Below are positions 8,068-20,636 of a stretch of 64,000 nucleotides of DNA, piece by piece. The translations under genes and the position numbers were made by a program. A model generated the notes under the pieces. That model saw only the letters and a list, made by a program, of their open reading frames with translations. It searched no databases and was not told the DNA's origin. The first letter of the stretch is position 1. Each line of letters begins with the position of its first letter. The DNA comes from an uncultured Albidovulum sp. (GTDB lineage Bacteria > Pseudomonadota > Alphaproteobacteria > Rhodobacterales > Rhodobacteraceae): NCBI GenBank assembly GCA_913064775.1, contig CAJYAD010000001.1, positions 1 through 64,000 of the forward strand. The letters run 5' to 3'.

Positions 8068-9708
8068 TCAGGCCTCCATTTCGCGTGCGCGGGTGGATTC
8101 GCGCGCCCGCTCTAGCGGGAAGCGCGGGGCGAAGCTGTCGGGGTCGGCGGCGTTCCACCAATCGGCGTATTCGGTGCCGTCGGGATCATCGAGCAGGATC
8201 CCCTCGGGCAGGAAGGGGTAGACGGTGTCGATGGTGCGCGCCTGGGTCACGCCGATGCGGTGGACGATATGATGCGGTTGCAGATCGGTGGGGTGGGTCA
8301 GGCCCGCGGCGGCGACGATATCGGCCAGCGCATCCAGCGTCTTGCCATGGAAGCGCGCGGCGCGTTCGCCCTGCACCTCGGGGATCAGGCCGCGCTGGCG
8401 GCTGGGGTCCTGCGCGGTCACGCCGGTCGGGCAGGTACCCAGGTGGCAGCGCTGCGCCTGGATGCAGCCGATCGAGAACATGAAGGCGCGCGCCGCGTTG
8501 CACCAATCGGCGCCGATCGCCATGCTATGCGCCAGACCGAAGCCCGAATAGACCTTGCCCGAGGCCGCCAGCTTCACCTTGTCACGCACGCCGCTGCCGA
8601 CCAGCGCGTTGCGCATCAGCACCAGCCCGTCGATCAGCGGCATCCCCAGACTGTCGGACAATTCCAGCGGCGCCGCGCCGGTGCCGCCCTCGCCGCCGTC
8701 GACAACGATGAAATCGGGGTAGATGCCGGTCTTGCGCATCGCCTTGACCAGCGCGAAGACCTCATGCGGCTGGCCCACGCACAGCTTCAGCCCCACCGGC
8801 TTGCCGCCCGAGAGGTCGCGCATCCGGGCCGCGAATTCCATCATCTCGACCGGCGTCTTGAAGGCCTTGTGGCTGCGCGGGCTCAGGCAATCCTGATGCG
8901 CGGGCACCTTGCGGACGCGGGCGATTTCCTCGGTCACCTTGGCGGCGGGCAGAAGTCCGCCGTGGCCGGGCTTGGCGCCCTGGCTCAGCTTGATCTCGGT
9001 CATCTTGACGGCGTCGTTCTGGGCCTGGTCGCGAAACAGCTCGGGCTCGAAATTGCCGTGATCGTCGCGGGCGCCGAAATAGCCCGAGCCCAGTTCCCAC
9101 ACGATGTCGCCGCCATTCTTCAGGTGATAGGGCGACAGGCCGCCTTCGCCGGTGTCGTGGTAGAATTCGCCCAGCTTCGCGCCAAGGTTCAGCGCCTCGA
9201 CCGCCCGGCCCGAGAGCGCGCCGAAGCTCATCGCCGAGATGTTGAAGACCGAGGCCGAATAGGGTTTCGAACATTGTTCGTTGCCCACCGTCACCCGGGG
9301 CCGCATCTCGGGGGCGTCGGCGGGGGCCATGGAATGGTTGAGCCAGAGGTATTCCTCGGCCTCGGTGTCGCGCTCGGTGCCGAAGGGATGGGTGTCATTC
9401 TCGCCGCGGGCGCGGGCGTGGACGAGGTTGCGCGTCTCGTAGGAGAAGGGTTTACCCTCTAGATTGCCCTCGACGATATAGGCGCGCAGGAAGGGGCGCA
9501 GATCGTAGAACAGCCAGCGGAGGCGGGCGGCGACCGGGTAGTTGCGGGTGATGGTCCAGCGGGTCTGGGTATAGTCGTAGATCCCGAGGGCGATCGTGGG
9601 CAGGGTGACGACCCAGATCAGCAACCACCAGGGGTTCCAAAGGGCCGGGATCAGGGCCAGGACGGTCAGGATTGCGGCGGCGATCGGCAAGATGGCGCGC
9701 TTGAGCAT
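8068..9708 (-). CDS. FMN-binding glutamate synthase family protein, membrane-anchored
   Basis: Protein of 546 residues related to the FMN domain of glutamate synthase (GltB), without the glutaminase and GXGXG domains. The first 50 residues hold two hydrophobic segments (AILPIAAAILTVLALIPAL and LLIWVVTLPTIALGIY), so it is anchored in the inner membrane. FMN-site features are NISAMSFGALSG, GEGGLSPYHLK, GHGGLLPAAKV, VDGGEGGTGAAP and the 3Fe-4S cysteines in CIQAQRCHLGTCPTG. The exact reaction of these stand-alone proteins is not established, and no glutaminase partner lies nearby. A GAGGAGG site precedes the ATG at 9708. It is the first gene of a pair with poxB. Confidence 0.9.
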   Translation of the reverse strand: MLKRAILPIAAAILTVLALIPALWNPWWLLIWVVTLPTIALGIYDYTQTRWTITRNYPVAARLRWLFYDLRPFLRAYIVEGNLEGKPFSYETRNLVHARARGENDTHPFGTERDTEAEEYLWLNHSMAPADAPEMRPRVTVGNEQCSKPYSASVFNISAMSFGALSGRAVEALNLGAKLGEFYHDTGEGGLSPYHLKNGGDIVWELGSGYFGARDDHGNFEPELFRDQAQNDAVKMTEIKLSQGAKPGHGGLLPAAKVTEEIARVRKVPAHQDCLSPRSHKAFKTPVEMMEFAARMRDLSGGKPVGLKLCVGQPHEVFALVKAMRKTGIYPDFIVVDGGEGGTGAAPLELSDSLGMPLIDGLVLMRNALVGSGVRDKVKLAASGKVYSGFGLAHSMAIGADWCNAARAFMFSIGCIQAQRCHLGTCPTGVTAQDPSRQRGLIPEVQGERAARFHGKTLDALADIVAAAGLTHPTDLQPHHIVHRIGVTQARTIDTVYPFLPEGILLDDPDGTEYADWWNAADPDSFAPRFPLERARESTRAREMEA

Positions 9709-9968
9709 GGGGCCTCCTCTGAATTGGTGGCGGCCCGGGGCGTCGATACGAAAGAAGGGCGCACCTTTTAGCAGTAACCTTCCGGGCGGCGTTCGGTTTC
9801 ATGACAAGTCAACACAGTTGCGCGACACGCCTGCGCCCGGCGGCGGTGGCGCCGTTCACCGAGTGAGGGGGATGAAGAGGCCCGGGATCAACCGTTTAGC
9901 GTGGCGCTGCGCAGCCGGAGCAGGGTTTTCCAGATCGGACACGTCGGCCGGGAATAGGCCCGGGAAAC
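9709..9968. other. Intergenic region upstream of the glutamate synthase-like gene
   Basis: No convincing gene. It must hold the promoter for the 9708-6349 operon on the minus strand. A TTGACT lies on that strand near 9816, but I find no good -10 at the right spacing, so I do not call a promoter. Confidence 0.4.
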
Positions 9969-9998
9969 AAAAAACCTGCCGGCTTGAAAGCCGGCAGG
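9969..9998 (-). terminator. Rho-independent terminator of acnA
   Basis: The arms CCTGCCGGCTT (9975-9985) and AAGCCGGCAGG (9988-9998) form a strong hairpin. On the minus strand it is followed directly by six T residues (9974-9969). It sits about 70 bases after the aconitase stop codon on the same strand. Confidence 0.9.
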
Positions 9999-10071
9999 TC
10001 GGGAAGGTCTGGTCCCACGGCGCGGAATGCCTTTGCGGCGCGCCGGGGTGTTTGCCTGTCAGTTCAGCCGA

Positions 10072-12822
<2,751 letters not shown>

Positions 12823-13014
12823 CGCGACCTCCTTAGATTTATCCGAGGGCTGTCCTTGCTGCACTCCATGCCCCAGCCGGGCAGGGCGCGCAAGGTGCTC
12901 GCCGGGTATGTATGCAATTGTATGCCGAAAATCCAGAGGCAATTTCCGGGGTCTGCGGGGCGGATCGCCGGTTCCGGCGGGGGCTGGCTGTTACAGTCGC
13001 TCGCGCAACGGTGA

Positions 13015-13043
13015 TTGGTCGGGTGCGGGCGTGACGTCTTATA
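13015..13043 (+). promoter_or_regulatory. Candidate promoter of the DUF1223 gene
   Basis: TTGGTC (13015-13020) and CTTATA (13038-13043) are separated by 17 bases, just before the DUF1223 gene in the region divergent from acnA. On the other strand TACAAT (12922-12917) may be the -10 of acnA, but its -35 is unclear. Confidence 0.35.
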
Positions 13044-13079
13044 CGAAAGTGTAGGGGAGTGACCGGTCGGGACAAGATC

Positions 13080-13835
13080 ATGTACAGACTTTCAAGCGCC
13101 GCTTTGGCATTGGCACTGGTCCTCGCAGGGGGCGTGGGCGCCGCCATTGCCGCCGGGACGGGGGCGGTGACGGGCGTCGATGAGGCTGCGGCCGTGGTGT
13201 CTGACCAGCCGGTGGTGGTCGAGCTCTTCACCTCTCAAGGCTGTTCGTCCTGCCCGCCGGCGGATGAGCTGCTGGGCAGGCTGGCCACCCACCGCGGGGT
13301 GATCGCGCTGGGCTTCCACGTCGACTATTGGGATTACATCGGCTGGAAGGATGCCTATGGCTCGCCGGCCTTCACCGCCCGGCAGAAGGATTATGCCCGC
13401 GCGGCGGGCGACCGCACTATCTATACGCCGCAGATGATCCTTCAGGGCACCGACCGGGTGGTGGGCTTCAAGCCCAACGAGGTGGCCGGGTTGATCCGCG
13501 AGTATCAGGCCACCCCGCCGGCGGCACGGGTGACGATGGCGCGTTCGGGCGATACGCTGACCATCAAGGCGACCGCCGATCGGCGTTTCAACGCCCCCGC
13601 GCAGATCGAACTGGTCCGCTACCTCCCGGTCCGCCGCGTCAAGATCACCCGGGGCGAGAACGCGGGCCGGACGATGGATTACCACAACATCGTCAGCCAA
13701 CTGACCAGGATCGGCACCTGGGACGGCGCGGGCACCTATCAGGCCAAGGTCAAGATCGACGGCGATGCCCCTGCCGTTCTTCTGATCCAGGCCCCGGGCC
13801 CCGGCCGGATCTACGGCGCCGCCCAGGTCGACTAG
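13080..13835 (+). CDS. DUF1223 domain protein, exported, thioredoxin-like CxxC
   Basis: A 251-residue protein of the DUF1223 family, which has a thioredoxin-like fold. It starts with a clear signal peptide (MYRLSSAALALALVLAGG, then AAIAAG), so it is predicted to be periplasmic. The conserved core ELFTSQGCSSCPPADELL carries the CxxC pair, followed by GFHVDYWDYIGWKD and RTIYTPQMILQG, both typical of the family. Function is not established; a redox role is only suggested by the fold. A GTG at 13059 in the same frame would add seven residues before the signal; the only nearby purine-rich site overlaps that GTG, so the start remains open. It is probably a single-gene unit. Confidence 0.88.
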   Translation: MYRLSSAALALALVLAGGVGAAIAAGTGAVTGVDEAAAVVSDQPVVVELFTSQGCSSCPPADELLGRLATHRGVIALGFHVDYWDYIGWKDAYGSPAFTARQKDYARAAGDRTIYTPQMILQGTDRVVGFKPNEVAGLIREYQATPPAARVTMARSGDTLTIKATADRRFNAPAQIELVRYLPVRRVKITRGENAGRTMDYHNIVSQLTRIGTWDGAGTYQAKVKIDGDAPAVLLIQAPGPGRIYGAAQVD

Positions 13836-13870
13836 CCCTCCGCAGCCCCCCCTCCCACTTCCCTGTGCCC

Positions 13871-13920
13871 TTTCTTTCTGGTGGAAATATCCCGGGGGCG
13901 CAGGGGGCAGAGCCCCCGCC
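13871..13920 (+). repeat. Dispersed hairpin repeat, copy 1
   Basis: TTTCTTTCTGGTGGAAATAT is followed by CCCGGGGG and a hairpin GGGGGC-AGA-GCCCCC. The same arrangement recurs at 21850-21899, 25011-25059, 42758-42810 and 53748-53800, with looser copies at 37031-37098 and 45071-45116. It lies after the DUF1223 gene and before the rplU promoter, so it may end the upstream transcript. Confidence 0.75.
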
Positions 13921-13940
13921 CGGGGCCTGTCCTGCAAGGC

Positions 13941-13969
13941 TTGACTTTCACCCCGCGATTCCCGATAAG
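13941..13969 (+). promoter_or_regulatory. Promoter of rplU-rpmA
   Basis: TTGACT (13941-13946) and GATAAG (13964-13969) are spaced by 17 bases, a good sigma-70 promoter. It would give a leader of about 140 bases before the rplU ATG. The leader contains GC-rich hairpins, for example around 14019-14036, whose role is unknown. Confidence 0.6.
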
Positions 13970-14116
13970 CCGCCATCCCGGATGGTGTCATGCACTTTCC
14001 GGGGTTTTTGCAATACGGCCCCCGCTGCGGGGCGCGCTGTCCGAAGGCGCCGGGAAACCGGCCCGAACGCCCCGCAAGGGGGGCCGCAGGACGCGGGGAA
14101 CGAAAAGGAAAGACCC

Positions 14117-14830
14117 ATGTTTGCGGTCCTCAAGACCGGTGGCAAGCAATACAAGGTGCAGGCGGGTGACGTTCTGCGCGTGGAAAAGCTTGCGGCCAAT
14201 GCTGGCGATAAGATCCAGTTCAACGAGATTCTGATGATCGGCGGCGACAAGCCCGCCGTCGGTGCGCCGCTTGTCGAAGGCGCCGCCGTGCAGGCCGAAG
14301 TGATCGAACAGATCAAGGCCGACAAGGTCATCCACTACGTCAAGCGCCGCCGCAAGCACAGCTCGCAGCGCACCAAGGGTCACCGCCAGCAGCTGACGCT
14401 GCTGCGCGTCACCGACATCCTCGCCTCGGGCGCGGACAAGTCGGGCGTCAGCGCCGCGCTGGGCACCGCCGCCGCGCGCATCGCCGCGCATGAGACCGGC
14501 ACCACGGCTCCGGCCAAGAAGGCCGAGGCCCCGAAAGCCGCAACCTCGAAAGCCGCGGCCCCAAAGGCCGAGAAGGCCGCCGCCCCGAAGGCTGCCCCCA
14601 AGGCCGAGAAGACGGCCGAGGCCGCGACCGCCGCTGCGGACGATCTCAAGAAGCTGTCGGGCGTTGGCCCGGCGCTTGAGAAGAAGCTGCACGAGGCCGG
14701 TGTGACCAGCTTCGCCCAGATCGCTGCCTGGACCGACGCCGACGTCGCCGAGATGGACGAGAAGCTGTCGTTCAAGGGCCGGATCGAGCGTGAAGGCTGG
14801 GTCGGCCAGGCCAAAGACCTCGCGAAGTAA
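14117..14830 (+). CDS. rplU: 50S ribosomal protein L21 with C-terminal HhH extension
   Basis: Large-subunit ribosomal protein. Residues 1-103 are ordinary bL21 (MFAVLKTGGKQYKVQAGDVL, VKRRRKHSSQRTKGHRQQLT). The protein runs on to 237 residues, more than twice the usual length. An Ala/Lys/Pro-rich linker (about 125-175: PAKKAEAPKAATSKAAAPK) leads to a helix-hairpin-helix-like domain (DLKKLSGVGPALEKKLHEAG, then FKGRIEREGWVGQAKDLAK). Such extended L21 proteins are known in Rhodobacteraceae; the role of the tail is not known to me. An AAGGAAAG site precedes the ATG. rpmA follows after 12 bases. Confidence 0.96.
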   Translation: MFAVLKTGGKQYKVQAGDVLRVEKLAANAGDKIQFNEILMIGGDKPAVGAPLVEGAAVQAEVIEQIKADKVIHYVKRRRKHSSQRTKGHRQQLTLLRVTDILASGADKSGVSAALGTAAARIAAHETGTTAPAKKAEAPKAATSKAAAPKAEKAAAPKAAPKAEKTAEAATAAADDLKKLSGVGPALEKKLHEAGVTSFAQIAAWTDADVAEMDEKLSFKGRIEREGWVGQAKDLAK

Positions 14831-14842
14831 GGAGATCAGACC

Positions 14843-15112
14843 ATGGCACATAAAAAAGCAGGCGGTTCCTCTCGCAACGGCCGCGACTCCGCGGGTCGCC
14901 GCCTTGGCGTGAAGCTCTATGGTGGCCAGTCCGCCATTCCGGGCAACATCATCGTGCGTCAGCGCGGCACCACCTGGTGGCCGGGCGAAGGCGTCGGCAT
15001 GGGCAAGGATCACACGATCTTTGCTACCGTTGATGGCCACGTGACCTTTAAAAAGGGCCTCAAGGGGCGCACCTTTATTTCGGTCCTCCCGGTAGCGGAG
15101 GCCGCCGAGTAA
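14843..15112 (+). CDS. rpmA: 50S ribosomal protein L27
   Basis: Large-subunit protein of 89 residues, full length, whose N-terminus reaches the peptidyl-transferase centre. It begins [20 protein letters not shown], the standard Gram-negative form without the cleaved extension found in Firmicutes, and has [10 protein letters not shown] and [12 protein letters not shown]. An AAGGAG site is placed correctly before the ATG. It is co-transcribed with rplU and followed by a strong terminator at 15140-15169, so the pair forms a closed operon. Confidence 0.98.
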   Translation: MAHKKAGGSSRNGRDSAGRRLGVKLYGGQSAIPGNIIVRQRGTTWWPGEGVGMGKDHTIFATVDGHVTFKKGLKGRTFISVLPVAEAAE

Positions 15113-15139
15113 GCCGACCTTAACTCTTTGCACAGTATA

Positions 15140-15169
15140 GGGATCGGCGGAACAGCCGGTCCCTTTTTT
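15140..15169 (+). terminator. Rho-independent terminator of rplU-rpmA
   Basis: GGGATCGGC (15140-15148) pairs with GCCGGTCCC (15155-15163), with one G-U pair and a GGAACA loop, and is followed by six T residues (15164-15169). Confidence 0.93.
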
Positions 15170-15360
15170 CGTTCGAGGGCGCGATGGGTGGAGCAGTGGA
15201 TTTGCATGTGGCGGCACGCCGGCTGGGGGCTCAGCTCCTGGCTGAGGGGCGTTCTTCTGCGCGGTCGACCGCTGGCCGCTACCGAGACGACCTTGCACAG
15301 GCCGGCGCCGCCGATGATGATCGGCGGCTGGCACTTCGTGCGCTTCAGAGGAGGGAAGCC

Positions 15361-15900
15361 ATGAAACTCGAAACGATCCACCCCCAGCGGGAGATTGCGG
15401 CCGAGCGTTTCGTGCTGCGGCCGGTGCGGCGCTCGGACGCCGGGCTGATCGCCATGTATACCGCCGACCGGCGGGTGGCCGAGGCGACCCGCTCGATCCC
15501 GCATCCCCTGCCGCCCGGCGCGACCGAGGCCTTCATCGAACGGGTGATGGCCGAGAAACGGGCCGAAGACGTGTGGGTTCTGGACGGATCGGCCAACGGC
15601 CTGGCCGAGGTGCTGGGCACCGTCGGCCTGCGCAAGATGGAGCGCGACCAATCCGAGATCGCCTATTGGGTGGCGCCGGCCTTCTGGAACACCGGCTTCG
15701 CCTCGGAGGCGGTGAAGGCGCTGGTCGATGCGAACCCCCAGGGCGCGCGCACGATCTTTGCCGAGGTGTTTCAGGATAATTCCGTCTCGGCCCGGGTGCT
15801 GACCAATTGCGGCTTTGAATACCTCGGCGACGCCGAAACCTATTGCATCGCCCGCGACGCCCGCGTGCCGACCTGGACCTATATCAAGCGCATCGCCTGA
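15361..15900 (+). CDS. GNAT family N-acetyltransferase, RimJ/RimL-like
   Basis: Acetyl-CoA-dependent N-acetyltransferase of 179 residues. The opening ERFVLRPVRRSDAGLIAMY is typical of the RimJ/RimL branch; GFASEAVKALVD is in the acetyl-CoA-binding region and NSVSARVLTNCGFEYLG is motif B. The substrate (protein N-terminus or small amine) cannot be told. The ATG at 15361 follows a good GAGGAGGG site. The same frame is open upstream to 15184, but that stretch has no family similarity. It is separate from rpmA, which has its own terminator, and convergent with alkD. Confidence 0.85.
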   Translation: MKLETIHPQREIAAERFVLRPVRRSDAGLIAMYTADRRVAEATRSIPHPLPPGATEAFIERVMAEKRAEDVWVLDGSANGLAEVLGTVGLRKMERDQSEIAYWVAPAFWNTGFASEAVKALVDANPQGARTIFAEVFQDNSVSARVLTNCGFEYLGDAETYCIARDARVPTWTYIKRIA

Positions 15901-15969
15901 GGCGCCCGGGGGCGGGCGTTCCCGTCAACGCCCCCCCCAATCAAGGCGCCCCAATCTGGGCGGCCCGGG

Positions 15970-16691
15970 TCACAGGTATTGCGCCGCCTCCTTGCGGGCG
16001 AAGGCCTTCAGCGTGTCGCCGTGCTGTGCCAGGAAGGCCCGTGCGCGCGGCGCGTCATGGCGCGACAGGTCGCGGATCCACCAGGCCACGGCTTTCTGTT
16101 CAAACCAGTCGCGCCCCTCGGCCAGACGTGCGGCCCAGCCGAGGATCCGGTCGCGCCGCGCCAGATCCTCGGGCTTGGGGTCGCGGATCTTGGTCCAGGG
16201 CAGGGTGAAGACCAGCGCGGCCCGGCGCTGCCACAGGTTGGGCGCCTCCAGCCAGCCCTCGACCTGATCGAGGCGTGTGGGATCGGCCACCAGCCGCCGC
16301 TCGCCCGCCTTGGCGACATGATCGGCGATCGCCCAGGCATCGAACTGCGGCACCCACGAAGCCACCAGATCCCAGGCTGCTCCGTCGTCGGGACGGATGC
16401 GCGCCTGGGTCAGCAGCCGCGCGGCGGCGATGCGGGCCTCGTGAATATCGCTTTGCCACAGGGCATCGGCCAGGGTCAGGCGCGCCTCGATCCCCAGCGC
16501 GTGACGCCACGGCGTGACCAGCGCGTCGATCTGTGGCACCGGCACGCCCAGATAGCGCCGCTTCGCCTTGTGATAGGCCGCCGCTCCCGCCGCGCGCTCG
16601 GGGTCGCCCAGTGCCTCCAGCGCCGCCACAGCCTCCAGCGTGGTTTCGGGGGCGGTTTCGGGCCCGGTTTCGGGGGGCAGGTCGGCGGAGG

Positions 16692-16695
<4 letters not shown>
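15970..16695 (-). CDS. DNA alkylation repair protein, AlkD-like
   Basis: A 241-residue protein resembling the AlkC/AlkD family of HEAT-like-repeat DNA glycosylases, which remove positively charged alkylated bases such as 3-methyladenine. Family segments are YHKAKRRYLGVPVPQIDALV, WQSDIHEARIAAARLL, VASWVPQFDAWAIADHVAK, WQRRAALVFTLPW and WFEQKAVAWWIRDLS. The proposed start is GTG at 16695, overlapping the glmS stop as GTGA. An upstream continuation of the frame would lie wholly inside glmS. Its place at the end of the glmU-glmS unit is odd; translational coupling rather than shared function probably explains it. Confidence 0.82.
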
Positions 16696-18511
<1,816 letters not shown>

Positions 18512-18512
<1 letters not shown>

Positions 18513-19864
18513 CAGGTGGTTTCCTTCCGTTCAGCCTTGCGCGCCCGCAGGCGCTGAAAGAAGCGAGTGGCGAAGCCGGGCTTCACCTCTTGGCGGGCGC
18601 GGGCGACGGCCAGCGCGCCGGCCGGCACGTCGCTGGTGATCACCGATCCGGTCGCCGTCATCGCACCATCGCCGATCCGGACCGGCGCCACCAGCATGGT
18701 GTCGGATCCGATGAAGGTATCCGCGCCGATTTCCGTGCGGTGCTTGAAGACGCCGTCGTAATTGCAGGTGATGGTGCCGGCGCCGATATTGCTGCGCGCG
18801 CCGACATGGGTGTCGCCCAGATAGGTCAGGTGGCCGACCTTCACGCCTTCGTCGAGGATGGCGTTCTTGATCTCGACGAAATTGCCGACATGGGTGTCCT
18901 CGGCCAGCTCGGCCCCCGGACGCAGCCGGGCAAAGGGGCCGACACTGGCGCCGCGGCTGACATGGCAGCCCTCGAGATGGCAGAAGGCGCGGATCTCGGC
19001 CCCCGATTCCACCGTGACGCCGGGGCCGAAGATCACGTTCGGCCCGATCACCGCGTCGCGGCCCACGACCGTGTCGAGGGCGAAGAAGACGGTTTCCGGC
19101 GCGGTCAGGGTGACGCCCATTTCCAGCGCCTCGGCGCGGGCGCGGGCCTGAAAGGCGGCCTCGGCGGCGGCCAGCTCGGTGCGGGTGTTCACGCCCATGG
19201 TCTCGGCCTCGGGGCAGATCACCACGCCGGCAGAAAGGCCGCGCGCGCGCGCCAGTTCAACCACATCGGTCAGGTAATATTCGCCCGCGGCATTGTCGCA
19301 GCCCACCGCCGTGACCAGATCGGCCAGCACCGCGGCCTCGGCGCAGAGAACCCCGCTGTTGCACAGGGTGATGGCGCGCTCTTGCTCGGTTGCGTCCTTG
19401 AATTCGACGATCCGTTGCAGACTTTCGCCTTCGGTCACCAGGCGTCCATAGCGGCCCGGGGTGGCGGCCTCGAACCCCAGCACGACGACGGCGTGGCGGG
19501 CGCGGGCCTCGGCCATGGCCTCCAGCGTCTCGGCGCGGATCAGCGGGGTGTCGCCGTAAAGCACCAGCGCATCGCCCGTGGCCCCCTGCAGCGCAGGCAG
19601 CGTCTGGGCCACCGCATGGGCAGTGCCCAGCTGCTCGGCCTGTTCGACGACGACGGCCTCGGGATCGGCGTCAAGCGCCGCGCGGCCCACGGCCTCGCCG
19701 CCATGGCCGGTGACGACGATCACGCGCTCGGGCGCCAATGCGGCGCCTGCGGCCATCGCATGGGCCAGAAGCGGCGCGCCGCCCACCCGGTGCAACACCT
19801 TCGGCGTGTCCGAGTTCATCCGGGTCCCTTGCCCCGCGGCAAGGATGATGAGGGTGGTTGGCAT
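18512..19864 (-). CDS. glmU: Bifunctional GlcNAc-1-P uridyltransferase / GlcN-1-P acetyltransferase
   Basis: Makes UDP-GlcNAc from glucosamine-1-phosphate by acetylation and then uridylation. The 450 residues match the family. The N-terminal pyrophosphorylase half opens LIILAAGQGTRMNSDTPKVL with LGTAHAVAQTLP and YGDTPLI. The C-terminal half is a left-handed beta helix of hexapeptide repeats (VIGPNVIFGPGVTVESGAEI, HVGNFVEIKN, LGDTHVGARSNIGAGTITCN). It leads the glmU-glmS-alkD operon and is divergent from a HAD phosphatase gene, with only 100 bases between the two starts for both promoters. Confidence 0.97.
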
Positions 19865-19964
19865 GTCTGGTCTTTCCTTCCGGTCCCGCCCGTTTTACCC
19901 AGAGGCGTCGGGGCCGCAAGTGGCGCGGCTTCAAAACTCCTTACCGGATGTTTCAGGGGGATGC

Positions 19965-20636
19965 ATGCGTACGCTGGTCTTCGATCTTGATGGAACGCTG
20001 GCCGACACCTCTGGCGATCTGATCGCCGCCGCGAACCAGTGCTTTCGCAGCCTCGGTCATGGCGACCTGCTGGATCCCGGGGCCGATGCGCTGACTGCCT
20101 TCCACGGCGGGCGCGCGATGCTGCGGCTGGGGTTCTCGCGCCTTGATGGCCGCTGGTCCGAAACCGATGTCGACGCCCAATATCCGCGCCTGCTGGAGGC
20201 TTACGCCGCCGATATCGACCGCCACACCCGGCTTTATCCCGGGGCCGAGCGGGCGGTGGAGACGCTGCATACCATGGGCATCGCCACCGCGATCTGCACC
20301 AACAAGCCCGAGGCGCTGGCTGAGGAATTGCTGCGCCGGCTGGGCGTGCGGGCGTTGTTTGCCTCGCTCGTCGGGGCCGACACGATGTCTACCCGCAAGC
20401 CTGACCCCGCCCCCTATCTGGCCGCCGTCGCCCGCGCCGGTGGTACGCCCGGGCGCTCGGCGCTGCTGGGCGATACCGAGACCGACGCCAAGACCGCCCG
20501 CATCTGCGGCGTGCCGCTGGCGCTGGTCACCTTCGGCCCCGAGGGGCGCGGGGTGGAACGCTTTGCCCCCGATGCGCTGCTTGATCATTTCGACGCACTG
20601 CCCGATCTGGCGCTGCGGCTGCTGCCGGAGGGTTGA
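19965..20636 (+). CDS. gph: HAD family phosphatase, phosphoglycolate phosphatase-like
   Basis: A 223-residue HAD hydrolase with motif I DLDGTLADTSGDLI (nucleophile Asp and acid Asp), motif II in CTNKPEALAEELL, motif III KPDPAPYL and motif IV GDTETDAKTA. The cap and the GDTETD motif fit phosphoglycolate phosphatase (Gph), which clears 2-phosphoglycolate, but sugar-phosphate phosphatases look alike. The ATG at 19965 has an AGGGGG site; the nearby ATG at 19961 is out of frame. Its stop touches the start of the aminotransferase gene (TGA then ATG with no gap), so the two are translationally coupled, which hints at an amino-sugar-related role instead. Confidence 0.8.
   Translation: MRTLVFDLDGTLADTSGDLIAAANQCFRSLGHGDLLDPGADALTAFHGGRAMLRLGFSRLDGRWSETDVDAQYPRLLEAYAADIDRHTRLYPGAERAVETLHTMGIATAICTNKPEALAEELLRRLGVRALFASLVGADTMSTRKPDPAPYLAAVARAGGTPGRSALLGDTETDAKTARICGVPLALVTFGPEGRGVERFAPDALLDHFDALPDLALRLLPEG

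Noticed and set aside
15183-15260. tRNA-like start GGGTGGAGCAG
   Set aside because: The following bases do not give an anticodon arm, a TTCRA loop or an acceptor stem, so no tRNA cloverleaf forms.
15184-15360. N-terminal extension of the acetyltransferase, or a separate small gene after the rpmA terminator
   Set aside because: The frame is open but has no family similarity and no ribosome site, whereas the ATG at 15361 has a strong one where the GNAT domain begins.
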